64,000 nt of DNA from Heterotrichella gracilis (Eukaryota; Sar; Xanthophyceae; Tribonematales; Xanthonemataceae): the NCBI GenBank assembly GCA_032358255.1, contig JAULBX010012210.1, forward strand, positions 186,001-250,000. Direction: 5' to 3'. The notes under the pieces are model-generated. The model worked only from the letters and a program-made list of their open reading frames with translations. It had not been told where the DNA came from and made no database searches. A program made the position numbers and the translations under genes. This document shows, in pieces, positions 1-11,614 of this stretch (positions are counted from its first letter, which is position 1; each line of letters opens with the position of its first letter).

Positions 1-2665
1 GTGAGAATAGCAATGTATTACGGAAAATACAAATAAATGTTGACTCCTACTACAATTGTTGGCCTATGCATGGCCAGCCGCAGAGAGCATTTTAAACGCA
101 CCAGTCAACCAGCCATTGGCGCAGCGTGCTGACGGTGGATTGGTTGCCCACCAGCTCTGCTTGTGACTTAGGGCGGTACTTCTCCACCCACAGCTGCCCA
201 TCATTGGAGCTGCCACCTCCGCTGCCACTGCCGGAGGCAACCGGTTGCGGTGCAGTGGCAGCAGGACGCGGAGCACCATACAAGTTGGAGCCTGCAATGC
301 CAAGGTACGGGTGACACCACGGCACAAACCACATTTTTAAGTTTTAGCAGACAATGCCATTCCAGATTTATTCCCTCCAGATGTTTGACAAACCAGGCGC
401 GGGCTCGCTCTACCTTGTAGCTGAATCCAAACGAATTAAGCTTGGTAATGCAGCTGTGGTGGCAATTCACCATGCACCCACCCACCTGGTGCTCTCAGTT
501 GTGCCACAGCTGACACAGGCCCTGCAGGATGAGGCGCCACAGGCATGGCTGGCATTGGTGCGGCTGGCTGCTCCTGTGGCTCCTTGACAAAGGGCAGCGA
601 GGCGCTAATCAGAGTCAGCAACCCGTCCTCATTGATGATGCGGGTGCCCTTCTCCTGAGCCTGCACATGCAATTCTCTCTTATATATCATGCATCTCGCT
701 TCATAACAAAATTCGAAGTCAGCCCCTGTACATGCAGCACCTGCCAGGTCTGTCCGGAAACTGCTTGTAACCACTTATGTATTTTGCGTGCCTGAAGGTC
801 TTGAATTATTAGGTCAGCCCTGCCGAATCAATTTATCCACCAAAATACTGGGTTGGTGTGCCGCAATTCCGATGCACCATGCTTGAAACGCCACAAGCCA
901 TCACAATTTTTACCCATGGCTCACATAGCAGATGTATAGACAGAAGTACATGCAGCACACGTACCGTGGCATACTTGGATCGCCCGCAGTCTGATCCGCA
1001 CAGCAGGAAGGATGTTTTGCCGCTCACGCTGCCCGTGACGCGGCCGCCATGGCGCTTGATCAGGTCCTCCGCCTCTTGCTTGCGCAGAGAGTCCAGCACG
1101 CCGCTCAGCACAAATGTCTTGCCCGTCAGGCAGTCGGGATGACCACGTGGGATGGGCTGCAGGCAGCAGGATAGCCTCACAAATGCGCACAGGGAGCCAT
1201 GATGCAACCGGATTGGCCGCTGGCGATTGAATTGTGCGATGCTTCCTACCTTGCTTCCCGGGTTTGCTGGTGGCATGTCCCCTCGGTAGAAATTGCTGTC
1301 CGTCGGCATGAATGTGACGTTCAGATCATCCTCCGATGGCAGGTTGGCTGCGGCAGCATCCACTGCAGCAATGGCAGCTTCCGCATCACTGCTCATCTGC
1401 GCAGCAGCTGGTGGGGTGGCTTTGGCTCTGGGTTGCGATTTCGGCTTGGGCTTGGCATCTTCCTTGGCAGCAGGTGCCTGCAATCCATGTCTGGCTGAGC
1501 ACAAAAACGCTGCATTTCCATTCAAAATGACTAACAGCCACAAACCAGTATTATAATATGACTACTGCATGGTAGCACTATGCAGGCAAAGGTGCTGCAC
1601 AAAGCAAGATCAAATCAATACCTTTGCTGGGGTTGCCAAGGGTTTGGTCTGTGGCTGTGAAGAGGGTGCAGCCTTTGGCGCAGCCTTGGCCCTGCGTTAT
1701 TTAATGAGAATTCAAAATGCCGAGTGTTGTGAACTTCTTGTACTCAGCACATGCAGTGTTTTATACCGTATTTGCTGTTGCGACCTCCTGCACACCTCTG
1801 GCAATGCAAGTACACCTACTGCTGGAAGACAGCAGAAACACCCAGTGCGAGCAAAGTAAAGCAAAATGCAAAGCAACAATCGCCAGCACTGTACCGTGTA
1901 GGTGCCTCCTTGGTTGTCTTCGCTTTCTTGGAGGGTGTCTCATCGTCACTGAGCACCATCTCAAAATCGTCATCGCTATCGCTGGCATCGGGATGTTCCT
2001 GCAAAGCAAGGGCACGTTGGTACATGCAGTCTATTCCATATCACATGCAGGTGTTCTTTGAGCACACACACCTCCTCAAAGTCCTCATCTGAGTCTGAAA
2101 TCACCACTGTCTCCTTCTTGCGTTTGGCTGATGGTTGCGATTCCTCCTTGGCATTCGCCTTTCTGGGAGTGGGCTTTCTCTGAGATGCTGCTGGGCTTTT
2201 GGCAGGTGGCGTCTTGGTGGTCTTACTTGCTTGCGATGCTTTTGCATTAGCTGGGGACTTGGGCGCTGGCTGTGGTGTGCATGCCCAAGGGTTAGTCTAG
2301 TCCGCCAGACAGACATGCGCACGAGAACCGCCTGCTAACCCCCAGGCAGACCTACCTTTGCGGCTGGTTTGGCGTCTGCTTTTTCTGCAGAGGCTTTCTG
2401 GGAACCTGGGGATAGACAAGGCGTGTAGATAGTTGTGCACATGCTCAATCATGCTTGCAAAGCTCAAACATGGCGCCAGTGCCCTTTGCATGTACACCAT
2501 CAAAAGTGGTAGATGCAAGTATGCTTATAAACTTGCATACTCCCTGCCGTGCACACACCCCAACCCAGGGTGATAACGTGAGTGAAGAAAAACTTGTGAC
2601 AAAAACTCACCTGATGCTCCTTGACTTGCAGTGCCCCCAGGCTTCCCAAAAAAGCTTCGAATATC
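1..2665 (-). CDS. RFC1: Replication factor C large subunit (RFC1), partial
   Basis: Large subunit of the clamp loader that places PCNA on primer ends during nuclear DNA replication. Exons read on the minus strand: 2665-2611, 2405-2356, 2269-2072, 1998-1895, 1691-1622, 1477-1250, 1156-965, 660-486 and 291-102, all phase-compatible. The first visible exon carries the N-terminal DIRSFFGKPGG motif typical of RFC1. Acidic serine-rich blocks such as VVISDSDEDFEE and SDSDDDFEMVLSDDE follow, in a lysine-rich linker. A BRCT domain (GKTFVLSGVLDSLRKQEAE, then RHGGRVTGSVSGKTSFLL) spans the 1156-965 exon and runs into the next. The last exon ends in WVEKYRPKSQAELVGNQ, the entry to the AAA+ ATPase region, which lies beyond the left edge with the rest of the protein. 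The exon holding the start codon was not found: an in-frame stop precedes 2665, and a CAG acceptor there implies an upstream coding exon. Confidence 0.93.
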
Positions 2666-3645
2666 CTGACATGGCACAAGGTGGTCAGGTAGCTACACAA
2701 CGCACTGCAAAACTTGGAGGCAAGTGTGGAGCTAGCCCTTGTCAACTATCGGAGTGGCTCACAAAAACAGTCGTCAAACAGGCCGGGGGAATAAAGCATG
2801 CCTGTTAACTGCTCGTTTCCGAGTATTTCCTTGCAGTCCAGCAACTTGAGGACTACAGGTATAACATTGCACGGTTTGCATTTGAAAAGAACACACCCGA
2901 GGAGCCATCAAATCCGACGTCACATACGGAGACGCCTGAAAGACTCACACCGACGAGATCCCTTTGTCGGTCTTAAGACGGCTTGGCAGAACGTCCTTGG
3001 TATACCTAGCTAGCTCTTGGTCACCAAACCAGTTCAGCAATGCATGCATATATGATGCAAATACAACCAATGTTCAGTGCAAGTTCGGCGCTCTGTACGC
3101 AGTAACTAACGCAATACTAAGCACGTGTTCGGCCGAGTGCAAAATATGTTTAAAACATATTGAGGTCGTGTTGTAATGCATCATTGGGTTATTTTGAGTG
3201 TTGGGTGGTTGCTCACCCCTTTGCCACTCGAGTTTCCCCTTGCAGCACGAACAAACACTGGGCAACACGCAGCAACAACAAGACAAACAACAACTGTGCA
3301 CAAATTAACGCCTGTTCACTTTCCCCAGCAAACTCTCGAAAGCGTTGTCGCTACGTTTCACTTGTGCTTCGGAGGCGTTTGTGAGCCCAATCTCTGTCGT
3401 TGTATTCTGGCTTGGGGCCAAACGCAGGCAACAGATCACCCATTGTGCGAGCGCTTGTTCTGACACCTCTGGCCTGCTTTCGGCGTTGCGTGGGTAACCG
3501 TCAGACAAACTTTGCTCAGGCAGTTTGTAACAGGCAGTTTGGTTACTGGGCAGCCCTCTTGTGACTGTGCCATCCCCTGGCCAGCTTCCGTGTGACTGTG
3601 CCCACTGCAAGGAAACAAGGCCAGGGCAGCTGCCACAGCGGAACA
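2666..3645. other. Intergenic region between RFC1 and the Mpv17-like gene
   Basis: About 1 kb between two divergent genes. It must hold the unseen first exon and promoter of RFC1 and the promoter of the Mpv17-like gene. No convincing additional gene, RNA or repeat was recognised in it. Confidence 0.5.
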
Positions 3646-4269
3646 ATGAGGGGCATGCCTCCTAGCGTTGCCGGCACTTCTCCGCTATCAAGGGCTAGCA
3701 ACTTTGCTCGTGGACTCGTGCAAGAGTGCACCAAGCGACCACTACTGGCCAAGACTGTCACTTCCGCAGCGGGCTTTGCCTTCGGCGATGCTTTGACACA
3801 GTACTCCTTCAAGCCCAAGGGCTCTTGCTGTTGGAAATACAACTGGGCCAGGACGGGCAAGATGGCAGCAGCAGGAGGGGTTGTGGCGGGCCCAGTTGGG
3901 CTGTGGTGGCTACAAGCATTGAATACAACCATACTTCCTGGCACAAGGTGAGGGTGCACACAGCGTTTGAACCTGGTTGAACCTGCACTGTACATGCGCT
4001 GGAGAGCATGCAGCAGTTGGCTTGCTTATTTTACCACATAGCTGCAACAATGCACAACATCTGGTGTAACTGCTATGAACCCTTGCTGCAGTGGCATCGC
4101 GCTGACGGGCAAGTTTGTGCTGGATCAAGTTCTGGGCTGTGCGATTTGGCAAGCGTCCTTGATTAGCATGGATAAGGAGTACAGAGACGCAGCACAGCGC
4201 TTTGTGTCCAGAAAGAACAGCAAGCCTTGCTGCAGCAAAGGCAAAGGCAAGGACTTGCAGAAGCAGTGA
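3646..4269 (+). CDS. Mpv17/PMP22-family membrane protein, short form
   Basis: Two exons, 3646-3947 and 4092-4269, give 159 residues. Family members are small four-helix proteins of peroxisomal, mitochondrial or plastid membranes. Visible family features are the N-terminal RPLLAKTVTSAAGFAFGDAL segment, the RTGKMAAAGGVVAGPVGLWW segment, and KFVLDQVLG, which matches the family's K..DQ motif. After the DQ helix the family normally continues with a W-P-x-Q-x-x-N-F-x-x-VP segment and the last two helices. Here the protein instead ends in a basic cysteine-containing tail (SRKNSKPCCSKGKGKDLQKQ). It is therefore about 60-70 residues short at the C-terminus and lacks the most conserved family signature. 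I chose the ATG at 3646 because the only earlier in-frame start is a GTG. An unrecognised downstream exon is possible, but none was seen. Function is unknown beyond the family. Confidence 0.75.
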
Positions 4270-6927
4270 GGTCAGCACGGCGTTTGTGGCCGAGCGCTAT
4301 GCCGTTGACAGTCAAGCGGCATAAATTGAGGGGATTGACGTGGGAGGGATAGTTGTAGGAGTATACGCTTGGTGTGGTGGTGCGTTGCCGGAGAGCACTA
4401 GACACAAATATGACAACGGTGCTGGCATGCTGCCGGTTTCATTAAATTTGAAGGCGTTTTGAATGGTCAAGTCACTTGGCCTCAATTTTTGTAGATTTGC
4501 ATTGGTGTTAGATTTAAAAGTTGCTTCCTATGCTACGGATTTGAATGAGATGCTTGTACTGGGCAGTTTATTGATTACCCGTCGATTTTGGACAGAGCCG
4601 AGTGCATGTTAACAGGTTCCACAGTACATTGGATTGTTGCGTGCTATAGGAGGGTAGGTGTTTTGGCATACTGCAGGGCAGATGGGTAGTTGCAGGTTGA
4701 ATCTCATGAGAAATGCATGGGACATCCGTTTAGCTCCGTTGGAATATTGCTCAACAGAACAGCGAAATACAGTGCCCGCCGCACTTTTCACAGCCTTGGT
4801 GTATAAACAGATTGAACGACGAGGTATTCATCCTTGGCAAGAATGTGGCCACACTCACAGGCTGTAATTAAATTGCAATATCTGAATTCAATTTACAGGG
4901 GCATGCGCGGCAATATCTTCAGCATGGCATGCGCAACAATATCTTGGCCCACCAAAATGGATAAGGATTGGTGTACAGAACGGCTGGTCAAGGATAGGCC
5001 ATACAAGGCCTAATAAGCCAATGCCAGCAGGCATGGCATGCAGCAAAGTTTGGCGTTTAGTGTATAGCCCCTTACTGGTTGCAGTTGCCGCTGACTTGTA
5101 GCACGCCACGTGGGTGACACTGTAGGCGGCTGACTCACTGAGTCACACATGTGCTCTGACAGAGCACATGTCACATGTGGGCCATACCTGGCACTGCAAG
5201 CATGCCACATGCCTTTAAACGAGCGTGTGGCAATGCCATTTGGAACGCATGGCATGCATGCCACTAACTACTGCAAACATGTTGCATGCCTGTGAATGAG
5301 CAACGTGAACGCATGGCATTGCATGCAGTGCAAGGTACACGTGTACTGATTAATGGCTGCCGCAGTGCCGCATGCGTGCTTGGCTAGCTACCTGCAGCCT
5401 GGCTCATTGGCCAATGGCATCCTACCCGGTGGGCCACTGTGACAGAATCTGATGCCATGGCAATGACATGGCATGGCGACCGAGGGGGTCACCACTCAGT
5501 GGCACTGAGCAACATCATGTCTTGCTCTCCAGTTGTTGACATCAATCGTCACTGTAACACCCTGGACCAGGTGGACCATCTCCCAAATACTACAAATCCC
5601 TTTAGGTCACGACGCGCATGCCTGGCAGAGGCTCTCATGCATGTGGAAGTGCCTCAGTGATGTGACACAGTGACTGACAGTGAGGCACTGAGTCAGACCT
5701 GTAGGCAAGATTTAGTGCGCAGCGCTGAAGAAGAGCAAAACGGCATAAGGCATCCCACTGACAACCACTATGCTTGAGCATTTGCAATTGCATGCTCAGC
5801 ATAGTGACACTGTGCCATTTCGTCCACTGGATTCCACTGAATTGAATTTGGGAAGATTGACACAACCATATATGGTTCCAGAGCAGATGCAGGAGACTCT
5901 CCCACTCAGTCTGGAACATCCGCGGTGCGTTCCATGGGATATGACGAGCGTCGCTGCTTTTGCTCGATAACAATCTAAACAGCGGTCCTCACAAGCAACA
6001 ATAACACCTGGCCGTGCAGGCACAAGTGTATTGGCTAGTAACACGCAGTGCCATTGTCTGACGGACCTCCGTGCTGGCATAGTCATACCTCCACCCTGGT
6101 TGCCCTAGTTGCGAAAGTTCTTGAGACTCGCATCCTCGTATGGCTCCAACTGATCTTCCTGCGGCAGGTAGGTCCAGGCGTGCTTCGCACAAGTAGGTTA
6201 AGCCCTTGAAGGGACCCGGTGGGAATTCACCCTTGGAGGAGGCTTAGTCTGCCAGCTGCCACTCAGTGCCACTGGGAGTGGGCACAGCGATGAGTGCTAG
6301 CACTGTCTAAAGTTGGTTTTTTACCTGTACCTAGTCAATAGCATGCAACCATTTTGCTGTAGCAACGACTCTGCTGCCCATGCTATTGGAGGTGTGCAGC
6401 AAGCAGCAGTGTTTGATACTCTCCTCAGGGGCCCCGGTCTAGTGTCTGTGAACCACATATATTTACCATTCTGGTGATGGTGATTACTTGTGCTCACCTT
6501 TGCTACTAGGTTCAACTGCTCCAAAAGCTGAGCCATTGTACAGTCACAATTAGCCAAGAATTGCTGGCTAGGTTAGGCAAATCTGGAAGCTGCGCAAGCG
6601 TTGCGTTTTGCATATTTTCGCTTGCAGCCATTACCCTAAACCCTAAGCATCTGCAAATATGTTTTTACAGTATGGATTTTGTTGAAAAACAAAGGGCAAT
6701 TCGTTGCTTTGTTAAACGGTCTGGGCCAATGAGAGCATTAGCTGTCTATATTGGTCTGATCTTGCGTTGCGAACAGGAGGCGGCGGTACAGAGTACCTTT
6801 TTATACCATTATGCTACACGTTTATTTTAAATGTAGGCTGGCTGACGCTGTGCGTGCAGACACACTGCTGATCTGGCTATACTGTGGTGACCCAAGTAAC
6901 TAAGAAGGGCATGGTTCCTAATTGCAG
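4270..6927. other. Intergenic/unassigned 2.7 kb upstream of DGAT2
   Basis: No gene was recognised. The stretch is rich in short GCATGC and TGCATGCA palindromes, especially 5020-5480. It contains a 25-base perfect hairpin at 5147-5171 (arms ACATGTGCTCT), a TGACTCACTGAGTCA palindrome just before it, and a short telomere-like CCCTAAACCCTAA motif near 6634. Any upstream exon of DGAT2 carrying the start codon must lie at the right-hand side of this stretch. Confidence 0.5.
5147..5171. repeat. Perfect 11-bp-arm hairpin
   Basis: Arms ACATGTGCTCT and AGAGCACATGT are separated by three bases. It lies in a noncoding stretch dense with other short palindromes. No terminator or element role can be assigned. 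Confidence 0.6.
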
Positions 6928-9663
6928 GGGTGGATTATCAGGGGAACTCTGCAGGGCGGCCTGTCAGCTGGCGTCACGTCATTGCGCTGCATTACTACGT
7001 TGCCACATTCTTGGGGGTTGTGTGGTGTGGCATGGCTGGAGCGGCTGCACTCTTCCATCCCATGCTGCGCGTTCCAATGCTGCTGTAAGCCGGCATATCA
7101 GCTATGAATTCAGGGCTATTGGCATCAGTTATCATCAATGACTCCATTATAATCAGCATTATAATAGTGCTGAAATATGTTACTGAATCAACTGGTAAAT
7201 GAATAAATAAATGATATGTGCATATCATGGCGCCATATGGCCACTTTAGGAACCCTTTGAATCACATGATATGCACATATCTGTGTATATGCATATCTGT
7301 GTATATGCAGGTACCTGTTATACATTTACGGGCCAGGCAGGCGTGCACCTATTGATGGCAAATGGCCCACACCACTGAGATGGTGCGTGCTTTGTGCCCA
7401 CTCTTGCTGAGCCTTCTGCAAGACTTTGTGCCGTGGGTTCATAGCACAGCACTGCTGCAAATGTTACATTGCGTCACCTGGCACGTGCATGCATTTGGCC
7501 AAATGCACGCACTGATTTATTGGCAGAAGTGCATGCACTGATTTACAGATCATTAAAAAAAGTGAGAATATCTACACGTTATTGATTGCTGTTTTGGTTG
7601 ATTGAATGGTCTGTAATGTACTATGCCATGATTTCAATGTTTTCACATTGTGTGCCGTGCAGGTGGTGGATGCATCGCTGGATTGCAGAGTACTTCCCCA
7701 TCTCCATTTCCAAGACCTGTGATCTGGACCCCAAAGGCAACTACATATTTGCATGTCACCCACATGGCATCTTTGCTGTCAGCCCTTGGGCCGCTTTTGC
7801 CTCCGAAGCCACTGGGTTTTCCAAAGCGTTCCCTGGCATTGATGTGCGCGTCCTCACCGTGACTGCAAATTTCCGTGTCCCTTTCTTTCGGGAGTACCTG
7901 TTGCTTCACGGGCTGTGCGAGGTCAGCCGCAAGGGGTGCCTGGGCGTGCTGAGAAAGTGAGTGTGGTTGTGCATTGCATGAATGGCAGTGCATAGATGGT
8001 GTTCATGCATGTCCCTGTCACAGAAGTCATTGAATTAAATTTCAGAATCTGTAGATTCAGTCTATTGAACAAGCCAGCCTTGTCATTGCCAATGCAGCAT
8101 ATGGTGTACACCCTGGGTTGGCATACCGCTTTTTATTGGTATCAAAATAACATAATATGCATAGGTTACGTGCTGAACAATCTTAGTTGCTCATGGTGCT
8201 GACTCAGTGGGCGGCGTCTGTTGCCATGCGTAAAGCAGTGCACATGTCTGTGACAGGAAGAAGTATGTGTGTGGCGCAGGGGTCCAGGTTCATCCATCCT
8301 ACTGGTGCCAGGAGGCGCAACAGAGGCGCTCCACGCCCGCCCTCACACCTTCAACGTGGTGCTCAAGCGCCGCAAGGGGTTTGTGCGCATTGCTTTGGAA
8401 ACTGGGGCGTCGCTGGTGCCGGTCCTGTCCTTTGGGGAGAACGACATGTACTGTACCATCTCTGACCTGCCGGCGGAATCTCTTGTCCGCCGCTTCCAAA
8501 GGTAATGAATAGCAATATATTATGTATGCCATGGCACTGTTAGCACCTTTGCTAAACTTTATAATCCAAATTGCACAACCCCGCACCTGTTTGTTATAAA
8601 ATAATATTTAAGAAGCAACTCACCAGGAATACTTTAACATATCATCAAGATGTCTTGAAATTCCTGTTGACATCACCACGGATTTTCAGCAGGACAACAC
8701 GCGCATATGTGCACAGATGCTTACCTGCAACGTCAAGAGCTGTGCCATGGCATTCTATTAAATAGCACTATGCGTCGTTTGCTGAAGATACACTGTAGCC
8801 TAGGACATAATTAAATGATTTAATTATGTCCTATAGGCTAGGTCTGTAACAATACAATTTGCATGCATGGCAGGGTTTAGGGTCAAGGACCGCCTGCACA
8901 CATCGGAGTCTGAGTCTAGCAGTGTGGGGACACCCATTGCAGTTACAGTACAAGTACTGAGCTCCCTGTGAACATTGCACACCCCCAGCATACAATGTCG
9001 CGCGATGACAATATAGCCGCAATGTCGCACTACTTAGTAGTTCTGCCTATTTTGAAGTCTTGGTGCCATCTGACGTCTATTTTATTGGCAGGTGGATGAC
9101 TCGCAAGACTGGCGTGACTTGGCGGCTGCCTGGGGCCATGGGATATTCTCAAAGGACCACTTTGGGCTGATGCCCAACCGCATCCCTGTCACAGTGGTTG
9201 TTGGCGCTCCCATTGCGGTGCACAAGTTCCAGGGTGATCTGCGGAGTGCGGAGGGCAAGCAAGTGGTGGACGAGGTGCACGCCAGGTACTTTGATGTGGT
9301 GGCTGGCCAGCCAGGGAATGCAGACTTGGTGGCCAGTCTTCACAACCATTAGGGACCATATTGCTATTGTGCAAACCATTGCAATGCGCATGCATGTGCA
9401 CATGATCTGAGACAAAGCATGCATGCGTGGGAGGACTTTGTTGGTGGGAAGATTCTGCGGCCGGCTGTCACTGTTGCACACTCACTAGCTGAGCACTGAG
9501 CAACCGTTGACTGCAGCTGCTAGTCCTCAAGTCCTCTTAGTTGAACTAAGTAATGCCGCAACAATTTGTCTGCAGGTACATGACAGCTGTCCAGGAGTTG
9601 TATGATCAGCACAAGGACAAGCTGGCGCCCAACCACCAAGCAGACCTTCAGTTTGTGGAGTAA
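6928..9663 (+). CDS. DGAT2: Diacylglycerol O-acyltransferase 2 (DGAT2), N-terminus incomplete
   Basis: ER-membrane enzyme that transfers an acyl group from acyl-CoA to diacylglycerol, the last step of triacylglycerol synthesis. Exons are 6928-7084, 7663-7956, 8280-8501, 8881-8947 (or to 8953), 9092-9285 and 9576-9663, giving 339 codons after the first partial one. A hydrophobic segment (ALHYYVATFLGVVWCGMAG) is followed by IAEYFPISI and then the catalytic HPHG motif in FACHPHGIFAVSPW. Further family blocks are LLVPGGATEAL, RRKGFVRIALETGASLVP, VLSFGEND and RIPVTVVVGAPIAV, and the end YMTAVQELYDQHKDKL matches DGAT2 C-termini. The 67-base exon at 8881 is inferred: without it the phase between 8501 and 9092 fails, and with it the frame is continuous and gives RVKDRLHTSES after RRFQ. 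The start codon was not found and probably lies in a short exon upstream of 6928. Intron 7085-7662 is long and AT-rich. Confidence 0.93.
8797..8839. repeat. Intronic hairpin in DGAT2
   Basis: Near-perfect inverted repeat with about 20-base arms (AGCCTAGGACATAATTAAAT and its complement, with a two-base bulge) and almost no loop. It lies in the DGAT2 intron, 41 bases before the small 8881 exon. It could be a MITE remnant or a structural element. Confidence 0.7.
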
Positions 9664-10387
9664 CCCACAATCGGGCCCGTTCCAGTGAGAGCAGCTGCTC
9701 TTGACCCATGGTGCCAGGCTGCTGCGGCCAGCATGTCCCTCATGAGTGCAGTGCACTGGCCATTGGTGAACTGCATGTGACAGGTATACAGCGGGTCAAC
9801 GACGCATGATGCCATGACCTGCAGGTCGTGCCACAGCTGACAGCGTCGCATATTTGATTATATAATTCAGGCGCGCTTGGCCGTCGTGGGTATGTGGCAT
9901 GGATGATTCATTTGGATTAGCTTAATGCGTGTTGGGCCCATTGGACCTGAGTCGTAAAACATGTTGAATATTCAGAAGTTTGTTACACACTGGTTGACAT
10001 GCCTGGCCCAACCGGGCTGGAACCTATGACTTTCATCAATATCTGACGCTGCCTTTAAAAGAAAACTCCTGCAATCGCCAATATGAACACTTGCAGTGTT
10101 TCTTTTCTTAGTTGCAACGCCACATCCAACCAGCATCTTGCATGATGTTGCAACAACAATCCTTAGTTACTAATAGTCACCAGGTGGTCCTTTGGGTAAC
10201 ACCTAGCATCAACTGTCCCAGGTTGTTTTTGCAGTCAACTGTCAGCTGTTGCGGGCACTGTCCACCCAATTACGTACTCAACTGAGGAAGTTGTACACAC
10301 GCATTTGATGATGGATTTTATTATGTGCACGGTAAACCATCCAACGCATTTAACGTGCATGCCGCACTCAACCATTGCTGGCAACAA
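9664..10387. other. Convergent 3' region of DGAT2 and TMEM208
   Basis: Noncoding space between the two convergent stop codons. It should hold both 3' untranslated regions. No other structure was recognised. Confidence 0.5.
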
Positions 10388-11614
10388 TCAACGGCGTGAG
10401 TATCGCATCTTTGGCCTTTCAGCCTTGCGTTCCAGCTTTTCCCTTCTCCGCTTCTCATAAGGTGTCTCCTCCATCTCCTGCACACAATGATCATCGCAGA
10501 TGATGCGCATACAAGTAGCTAGACATGGCAAGAACAGCTAGCTAGCCATGACAAGGACACATAAAGAGATTGGAGCTTTGTTGAGCATTCCCATGTGACC
10601 ATCATGCAACAGCACACCTTTTTTGGCGGGGGGGCAAAAATCCACGGCTTCAGGATGTTCACCCACAGCTTGTACATCCCAAAAGCTGGCACCTGAATAG
10701 CCATCAAAGTTTAATCATGCATTGCATGATGTGCATTATGTGCCATGCATGCACACCAGCTTGGATCTTGAGGATGCTTGCTGCATGGTTTTGGGGGCAT
10801 ATGCAATGATGGAGCATATGCCAACAACAAAAATCATCTTGCAATCGTACACGCATATCTGAATTGCCTGTCTGACTTTGCTTTCAGGATGTGCATGTGC
10901 TTACCAGGAGGTACAGTAGCCATAATTTTGCTGACACCAGCGACAGGATCTGCAACAACGCTGAGAGGTAGATGAGATCGTGGTAGTACTCGCAAATCCC
11001 TCCCATCTTAATGTCCGATCCTCCGTCAATCAGCTCCCCGCTGCTGCTGTAAGTGGCCTCTGCAGTGCACGCACATGCCCACGTATGGTTAAAAGTTAGG
11101 GCATATGTGTCGCAAGTGCTTGCAGGCACCCACATGCATCTGCCAATGATCTTAAAATCCAACAACCTGTCCCGAAGGACAGCAGCAGCCCGTCCTCCCT
11201 GACCTTATCCCCCACCCCACCAACCACACCCACCATGATTGCAAAGAAAGTGTCACAAGCTTTCCACTGTACACATGCCCACATTCATGGTGATTGCTGC
11301 TTACCAGCGGCGCCGCGTAGAGCACGGTAGCAAACAAAATATGTCATCGTTGCGATGGCCAACATGGAGTAGTGTAGGTAGTTCAATGAGCTGTAGCGCA
11401 GGACAAAGCGCACAGCAATGTGTATCGCCTGCAGCACGAAAAACATGTGCATGACGTCTACAGACTGGCTGGGGACAAATATTTAGTGACGGGGACTGCA
11501 ACAGTGCAGCACACTCAGCATTATCCATACATTGGCAACAATCATAACCATCCGCAGCATTGCCAACCGCTCTCTGTTCTCATCAGTGCGCTTTTTGGCG
11601 CCAGCATTGGCCAT
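10388..11614 (-). CDS. TMEM208: TMEM208/SND2-like ER targeting protein
   Basis: Small ER membrane protein. The yeast counterpart Snd2 belongs to the SRP-independent targeting route. Five exons, 11614-11531, 11464-11305, 11059-10905, 10692-10618 and 10477-10388, sum to 188 codons (187 aa), close to the human length of 173. The start is the ATG at 11614, giving MANAGAKKRTDENRERLAML, a basic N-terminal stretch as in the family. Hydrophobic segments follow (YLHYSMLAIATMTYFVCY). The diagnostic ELIDGGSDIKMGGICEYYHD block matches the family's LMDGG-D-(N/I)M pattern, then come LSALLQILSLVSAKLWLLYL and GMYKLWVNILKPWIF (family LYLLWVNVLGPWF). The C-terminus is a lysine/arginine-rich tail (EKRRREKLERKAERPK). 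All phases agree, so the model is probably complete. Confidence 0.92.
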
